A DNA stretch of 64,000 nt, taken from Breviolum minutum Mf 1.05b.01 (Eukaryota > Sar > Dinophyceae > Suessiales > Symbiodiniaceae). Within the stretch, counting starts at the first letter, position 1. Every line of letters starts with the position of its first letter. The notes below the pieces were generated by a model. That model was not told where the DNA came from, searched no databases, and was given only the letters and a program-made list of their open reading frames with translations. The translations under genes were made by a program, and so were the position numbers. Positions 58,216-64,000 of this stretch are shown piece by piece. The stretch lies in assembly GCA_000507305.1 (NCBI GenBank), contig DF239034.1, forward strand, positions 62,001 to 126,000, in the 5' to 3' direction.

Positions 58216-58335
58216 AGCCGAGAAGATCCAAGTCTGGCAGCGCCAGACCGTGTGGCGAATAGCTACACGTAATTCGTTTGATGCTACTTCACCGCCCAGC
58301 GTGTACAGAACAGCTCCAACATCTTTTTCTTGGGA

Positions 58336-58539
58336 TGTGAGTAATATAGGTTGCTGGTTAGTGGTGGCTTGTAGCTGTTGTACTTGCATGTTTTTCACCT
58401 AGGTTTCACTTGTCTCTCCGACCGTTGCAGTTTGGCCCAAACGAGTGAAAAAGCTGTGTCCGGTTGCATACCGAAGCGGTGGAACCGACTGAGCCCAATT
58501 TACTTGTTGTTTTAGGGAGCTACCCCCTGCGTCTCCACA
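58336..58539 (+). repeat. Right LTR (204 bp)
   Basis: TGTGAGTAAT...GTCTCCACA, near-identical to 34636-34841. It contains no obvious TATA box or polyadenylation signal that I can defend. The preceding bases (58318-58335) are pyrimidine-rich rather than a polypurine tract. Confidence 0.97.
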
Positions 58540-58544
58540 AGATT
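58540..58544 (+). repeat. Target-site duplication (right), AGATT
   Basis: Identical to 34631-34635. Beyond it, unrelated host sequence resumes. Confidence 0.95.
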
Positions 58545-58639
58545 CAGATTCCTTGGTCAACTTTAGCTTCACAAAATGACTCTGCCAGTGGCTTGACACC
58601 ACTGGATGCTCAGACCTCCCGCATTGAGGAAACGCATAG

Positions 58640-58873
58640 GAAAACACCGAGTGGAACCTCCAAGGTCTTGCGGAGCTCCGTGGCAAGGCGGCAGAAAGCC
58701 TTCAGAGTGACAACGTGCTGGCGGAGGATTCTGGCGCCCGGCGCTTGGCATCTGCGCTGCGCTCCCGACCTTTGAGCATCAATTTCAGGAGAACGGATGG
58801 CAACTCAGAAGCAAGCAGTTTTGCGACTTCTAAAGCTCGGGCCAGGGATATCATTTCTGTCCACGGGAAGTAG
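58640..58873 (+). CDS. Possible exon beside the retrotransposon
   Basis: A 77-codon open frame (ENTEWNLQGLAELRGKAAES; VLAEDSGARRLASALRSRP) ends at TAG 58871-58873. Its composition is coding-like. It lacks a defined start and may be an exon of the gene that continues to the right, or of a gene disrupted by the retrotransposon. No family recognised. Confidence 0.3.
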   Translation, partial: ENTEWNLQGLAELRGKAAESLQSDNVLAEDSGARRLASALRSRPLSINFRRTDGNSEASSFATSKARARDIISVHGK

Positions 58874-60860
58874 AATCATTTTTTAAAATAATTTGCCAAG
58901 GTTTTCTTTGGCAAGGCTTCGCATGTTTTATTGAAGTTTCCAAGCGTTTGCTGGATGCGCTTGGAAGTCAAGAATTGGACAGTAATGGTGCGTGTCCGTG
59001 ACGTAGCATGACACCCAGCTCAACAGATAGATGCAACCAAGCAGTGACCACTTGCCAAGTTGTGAGATTCTAGGGGGCTTGGGATTTTTGTCAGACTTTC
59101 AGCTGCCTGAGGTACCAAGATCGATGTTACAAACTTGCAACAACCCATGAAGTTTGTTCTCGAAGTGGAGTCTTGGCTTTCAAGCTTTCAATCATGGCAA
59201 TTCAGGGTTCTTTTTCAGAGGAACATTCACTGACATCAACCATTCCCCGGTCTCGGACGTTGCACCTGCAGGATGACCCAAATGCCACATGCGCATTTTG
59301 GGACGAGAACTTGGCAAAGTGGTCTAGCAAAGGGGTCGACACTCTTCCCTCGGAGAGCCCGGGGACCCTGGCGTGCAGCACACGACATTTGTCGATCTTC
59401 GGGGGTGTTGTCAATGTTGTCTTGATTCTTGGCAGAAGATGAGGGCAACGTTGTGACATCTGGGACAAAGAACCATAGAAAGAGGTAGAAATCGCATCCA
59501 ATTGTAGTGAGTTTTGAAGGTAGGATAGAAAGGACGCAGAAATAGCAGGGTCCTTTCCTTTTAAGACAAGATATCTTTGGTTCATTCATTTTACCATATT
59601 TTACTGGTCACAAGTTCTCACTCGTGAGTTCGACCTCTTTGGCACCTTGCAAAAGGGCATGATTTGCTGAGGAAGAATGTTGTAGTGGCGCTGGAGTGTA
59701 GTACGTTTTCAACCTTAATGGATGCCAAAGCTTTCAAGATGCTGGGGCAAACAGATTGGCTTGGACGATCTTCAGGGGTGCTGAACATTTGTATCATTGC
59801 AGTTGCCTGGAGTGAATGCCGTGAATTCCGTTTCAGAATTGGTGCTCTTATGACATGTGGAGAATAGATGCACAATGTGGGAAAGGCTTGGTAACTCCAA
59901 GTATTTTTCTAATGGTTCAACCATTCCACAAGAGGAACCCTCGAAAAAATTCATAACTGGATGATTCCAAGCTCAGTGACACACACTCATAAAACATCCT
60001 CGTTTTCGTGCTGTTGGAAACAGCTGAGGTTTCTGCTTTGGGACTTTGTTTGTCTGGACTTGCTGATTGGCGAGCTCGAAAGATAATTCCTTGGGCTGCC
60101 ACTGAGAGTCTGCTCATGCGCGACTTGGATCAGCGTCCTCAGGGTCCACCATGGTGGGAAACATGGAGGATGTGCTGATTTGAATTTGAAAATTATATCA
60201 TCGATGGCACCTTCAAGAGATTGTATTTTCAAAGCTTTGGTGAGGAATCCTTACAAAATGACTCAGATTTGAATTCATGAATGCTGGTGAAATTTCGCAC
60301 TTAACAGAGATGATATTGCCCAGATTCTACCAGGTTGACAGGTTGTGCACCCGGCAGTATTTTGCATCTTCAAACCCAAGGCTTATGACATTGTGACATG
60401 GGATCTTTGGATTTACGTTTTTTTAAGTCTTCAAAGGAAGTTTAGTTTAGAAGTTTAAATAGGTAGGTGTGTACTTAGATAGTGCAAGCAAAGGAAAGAA
60501 GCAGACAGAAAGAGAGGAGACCTGAAACGCCTGTCGATTCATCAGTTTCTTTGCTCTGCCATCCATGACTCTCAACTACCAACTTCCGCCACCGCCTTGC
60601 GCAGTACTACTGGCATTTGAAGTCAATTCTGAGGTCTGAAGGAAGCTCCAAAACGTAAGGACACCGAGTTGCTGCAAGCTTCCCCCCAGATGTTTGACCA
60701 TTATTTGATGGTGAGTTTCAGTCTAAAAATTTGCAGTAGTGCGTGAGAAAAAACTAGTGAGCATCCGAATAGCACAAGGTATGTTCATTGCATCGTCTCA
60801 AGCTAGAGCATTTCAGAGGGAAGTGGCTATAGCAGAGTTTCAATGAAGGTTGTTAAACTC
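58874..60860. other. Stretch without an assigned gene
   Basis: No exon that I can support. Short open frames at 59173-59442 (+), 59202-59585 (-) and 59664-59867 (+) look like chance. Probably intergenic or a long intron. Confidence 0.4.
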
Positions 60861-60867
60861 TGCCGCA

Positions 60868-63800
60868 GGACGAGGGCGAAGAAGATGCTACAGAGAGTGA
60901 CGAAGGTGACAAAGAGGTGGATGACATGGAAGGTGATGAAGAGGAAGCCACAGAAAAGACGGAGAGCAAGAAGAAGAGGCACAAGTCTGAGGATGAGAAT
61001 AAGAAGGATAATGCTGCAGGTGGCGACTGGGAGTTGCCATCCATGTTCCGGGCTTTTCGAGGCTCGGATCGAGGATGGCATGAAGACATGCAGGGATGAA
61101 TCATACGTGATTAATTTGTGAGCCTTGTGCAGACTGGTCGTGGTAGATATTTTGACACGGAGTCACTTTTTATGTCTCAAGAAGTTGTTCAACATTTGTT
61201 TCTGCACACTTGGCGTAAAGAAGAAAGCAGCACAGCAGCAGACTCACAACTTTTTGTCCAGATCATACAAACATACAGATTCCGGAAACATGATTACCTT
61301 TTTCTTTGACTTGCGGCAGTGGAAACAGGTTTGGTTGAAGCCCTCCTCGACACACTGAGTCAAGCGACTGGCGGGGCAAACTTTGTTGATGAAATCAAGG
61401 AGATGCGGCAGTTGAATCCGGAATCGGCTTTCATGTTTTGCTCCCGGTGTGGGCCTGTGCCCGGCCCGCACCACATCTCCATCTCTAGTTTATCCAACCT
61501 GAAACCGTGAAGGAGGTGGTGTCCAACGCGGAGACCGGCACCATCAACCGGTCAATCGGCATGATCCAATCGCACAGGAGCAGGGCTTCAGTTGAGTGAG
61601 AAAACCTTCGACTTGTTGGTTGCATTGCGTAGGAGCGGCGCTTGCCAAGCAACCATTAGCGTCGTCAAGACTGGTATGGATGAGGTCACTTGCAGGGTCC
61701 TGATGTTTGAAATTAGATTCTATAGAGCTGCCCTGATCTGTGGATTTGATGATTGCTGTCGGAAAGCAGGTCCTCACATGTGTTGGGTTGGAGGCAAAGA
61801 GGTGCTATAGATTTGGAATGATGACATCACCAAGAAATGCTAGATTGACACTTGAGGCTTTTGTTGTGCGGCCCTATCCACACTGAATGGCCAGACTATT
61901 CGCTGAAATTGATTTCACACCACAATCTCCCCGATTCTTAACGATTTTGTGTAAACGCACTTGTGCCCTGACCATGTCTCCATTGACAGGTGCAGAAAGA
62001 TAGCGGAGGTGCGGAGGCGAACCCTGGGTACCTTGGAGTCAAGAGACAAACATGAATTTAGATGAAGCCTTGCCGAGCTGCTTAGAAAGCAAAATTTCAG
62101 AAGTTCAAAGAGAGAAATGAAATGATTATATGATTTTTGTTGAAGTCAAATATCGGATACTTGTTAAACTTTCGAGTATCCTTGAGCCTCAGTTTGGCAA
62201 ACATCAAAGACTTCGTACTGATGTTCTGAAGGTTTGATGGCTGTGAAGACTTCGTTTGTAGTCGATTTTTAAGGAATTCTCTGTTTGTCATCGGTCCAGG
62301 TTCCTCAAGTTTTTGAGTGACATCGACGATTTGGGGATTCTACGATTTTAGGAACGAGCCAGCGAAAGAGAGCTCATTTGTTCTCAAGAAAAAGAATTCG
62401 GAATCGTGAGGCATAGACAGCTCCGCATGGGGTTCCAACGTTTTGTCACTACCCCTACTTTTCTTTTGCCCGGGATAAAAGTGGAGAGTCCCTTTGAAGT
62501 AATGGCAAGGTCACAGGTGACGACGGCATCCGGTGAGCCGGTAGACAGACTTCTGAACATTGTACTGGTCACAGTAGCAGATGATTTGCGTTTCCCTCGC
62601 ACAGTCATATTTTACAAATAATTCCGTGGGGCTCTTTCGACGAATGCCGTAAGAGTCTGTTGTAGAGGGCATCTCTGTGAGACGGTGCGACGCCAAGCCC
62701 GATGGAGAGAGAGAGAGAGTATACTCAGTAGACCTTGTGATACACTGAGATTGCCAACCAGAGCTTCCAGAGTTCGAGCCTCCATCAGATGCTTGGTAGA
62801 GCATGAGTTGTATAATCCTTTGGCTACAGACCTTCCCCAATGATTCAATGATGGAGTTCACCCTCTCAAAAAAAAATACTACCAAACTTGATTCCAACAA
62901 TCGGACTCCCAAGGGTCACTCCGAAGAACCTTGTTCCCATTTCAAGGGTCATTTTGGTGTGGGAACCATGTGTCATTGCACGGCTTCAGAACGTCACACC
63001 TGAGGAGAGATGGTGCAAGTTGTAGGAAGGGTGCGAAACAGCGCAATGGCCAAGGTGCAGAGGGCAGAGATCAATGTTGAATTCCTGCGATCTTGAGATT
63101 GAACTGGTCGAGAACTGACGTGTGTTGGAAGACTCATGCAAATGCTTCTGTTTCACCCAAATGAACCGCTCAAGGTTGTTGCAACAAAACTAACAACGAC
63201 ATTTGTGTGACCTCAGTGGATTACCCTCGACACAAATGGTCGATGGGCCCTCAATAATTTGAATCTAACTTCAGTGCCTCAGCTAGTCCTCTATGAGTTT
63301 TTCTTCACCGCAGGTGAACGCCTTCCTTGGCAATGCACAACAGAATGGGGCAGGAAATGCAGGGTCACAGGTCGACATGATTCAAGATTTGGAAAGCCAT
63401 TTTTTCCACGAGCGCTTCAAGAGCTGTGTTCAATCATGTTTGGCATTGTTTTGCCATCCAACCATCAAAATCAGGAGCTGCGACCAGTTTTCTGCAACGT
63501 GGCTTTCTTTGCCGTTTCGCTTTGCTGTTCCCAGCTGCGCACAACTGGCTGAAACTCCGACAGATGAGTCTCCAGGCGAAAGGTGTGTTCATTAAAGTGG
63601 TCTGAAAGATCCAGTGCTTCCTTGTTTTTTTAATCAAAGTCGGTCCATCTCCGTTTGTTTTTGACTGGCCGTTTTGGCACGCCCAAGGTGTTCTGATTCC
63701 GTACTCGGTTCGCGTTGCGCTGATTGCCATGAAGGTGGATGGCAAAAGTGCATTTCAATGACATACATCTTCAGGTGACCAACAACACCTGCCTGATTTT

Positions 63801-64000
63801 CAGGATAGGATGCTGTGGAATGCCAGTTCGCCCACAGAGTTTTCAGGATATTGTTCCCTAGTTGGGTTGCCTGGTTTTATTGCAGGTGATCAGTGCGGAG
63901 GCCCTGAGTGCACTCTTTTTCTCCAGCTCTGCACCGACACCTGACTCGGACCCGAAGTGCAGCCCGCCCTCCGATGCTTGGCGAAAGGGATTTTGAGCGA
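60868..64000 (+). CDS. Multi-exon gene with acidic region, unknown, runs off the window
   Basis: Plus-strand exon-like parts in order: 60868-61096, strongly acidic (DEGEEDATESDEGDKEVDDM) then basic KKKRHKSEDENKK and GDWELPSMFRAFRGSDRGW; about 61318-61440 (ALLDTLSQATGGANFVDEIK); about 61499-61580 (KEVVSNAETGTINRSIGMIQ); about 62488-62565 (SPFEVMARSQVTTASGEPVD); about 63312-63405 (VNAFLGNAQQNGAGNAGSQV followed by DMIQDLESH). A possible further exon begins near 63895. All share one strand, and the spacing is like that of the other genes. I recognise no family. The acidic stretch and the KKKR signal suggest a nuclear protein (inference). The 3' end lies outside the window. Confidence 0.45.

Larger units (their letters stand above)
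34636..58539 (+). mobile_element. Ty1/copia LTR retrotransposon carrying a 14-kb nested insert
   Basis: The element spans 23,904 bp: a 206-bp left LTR, primer site, gag, nested insert (37118-51069), then zinc knuckle, protease, methyltransferase-like domain, integrase, reverse transcriptase, RNase H and a 204-bp right LTR. Domain order (integrase before RT) places it in Ty1/copia. Without the insert it would be about 9.95 kb. The LTRs differ by about two substitutions and one 2-bp indel, which implies recent integration. Yet the coding part has several frameshifts, an in-frame TAG at 55267-55269, a stop in RT near 56922 and at least two small deletions. The copy is therefore defective and may have been mobilised in trans. 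No clear polypurine tract precedes the right LTR. Confidence 0.95.

Noticed and set aside
34631..58544. Explaining the two LTRs as two separate insertions or solo LTRs
   Set aside because: Matching 5-bp AGATT flanks, near-identical LTRs and correctly ordered internal domains show a single element.
1..64000. CRISPR arrays, rRNA, tRNA and bacterial-type operons
   Set aside because: None seen. The gene structure is eukaryotic throughout and no cloverleaf or rRNA core sequence was noticed by eye; a covariance-model scan would be needed to exclude tRNAs.

Overview
The window looks like nuclear DNA of a dinoflagellate, plausibly a Symbiodiniaceae or a related core dinoflagellate. The evidence is: (i) genes broken into many short exons that are recognisable only as protein fragments on one strand; (ii) at least one intron whose reading frame closes only with a GA donor, which is known in dinoflagellates; (iii) long runs of genes on one strand; (iv) Ty1/copia pol of the dinoflagellate type; and (v) a 21-nt near-match (19/21) to the dinoflagellate spliced leader at 37337-37357 on the minus strand.

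Layout. 1-7.8 kb: no gene I can identify, plus a MITE-like inverted repeat, a microsatellite and two weak minus-strand exon candidates. 7.8-12.1 kb (+): a Deg/HtrA-type serine protease with PDZ-region exons, in about 12-13 exons. 15.4-20.3 kb (+): a voltage-gated/cyclic-nucleotide-gated-type cation channel (S4-S5 linker, S5, pore, S6, C-linker and CNBD exons) whose pore lacks GYG. 23.9-25.9 kb (+): a protein with helical repeats of the 'NTAWAFA' type (algal/apicomplexan RAP/OPR-like organelle RNA-binding style). 26.2-31.3 kb: only weak exon candidates. 31.4-34.0 kb (+): a secreted SBBP-type beta-propeller protein with a Ser/Thr-rich mucin-like stalk.

34,636-58,539: one Ty1/copia LTR retrotransposon (+), with TG...CA LTRs of 206 and 204 bp that are about 99% identical, a 5-bp AGATT target duplication and an initiator-tRNA-like primer site. 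Gag and pol are recognisable (CCHC, protease, a C5-methyltransferase-like domain, integrase, RT, RNase H) but carry frameshifts, stops and small deletions. Gag is interrupted by a 13,952-bp block (37,118-51,069) that is not retroelement. The block starts CCAAGAGG and ends CCTCTTGG, has imperfect terminal inverted repeats and subterminal repeats, and is flanked by a TC dinucleotide on both sides. Removing it with one TC rejoins gag and pol in frame. It carries four intron-containing genes, all on the minus strand. One is a C5-methyltransferase-like gene. One is a Lys/Gly-rich protein with an acidic tail. One belongs to a dinoflagellate family I recognise as highly repeated but of unknown function. 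One is unrecognised. My reading is that this block is a large, cargo-rich, probably undescribed dinoflagellate DNA transposon that inserted into the retroelement. It is the main discovery candidate in the window.

58.5-64 kb: an orphan open frame beside the 3' LTR, then a partial plus-strand multi-exon gene with an acidic exon, running off the end. All exon limits are approximate: they were read by eye from conserved protein fragments, not from transcripts.
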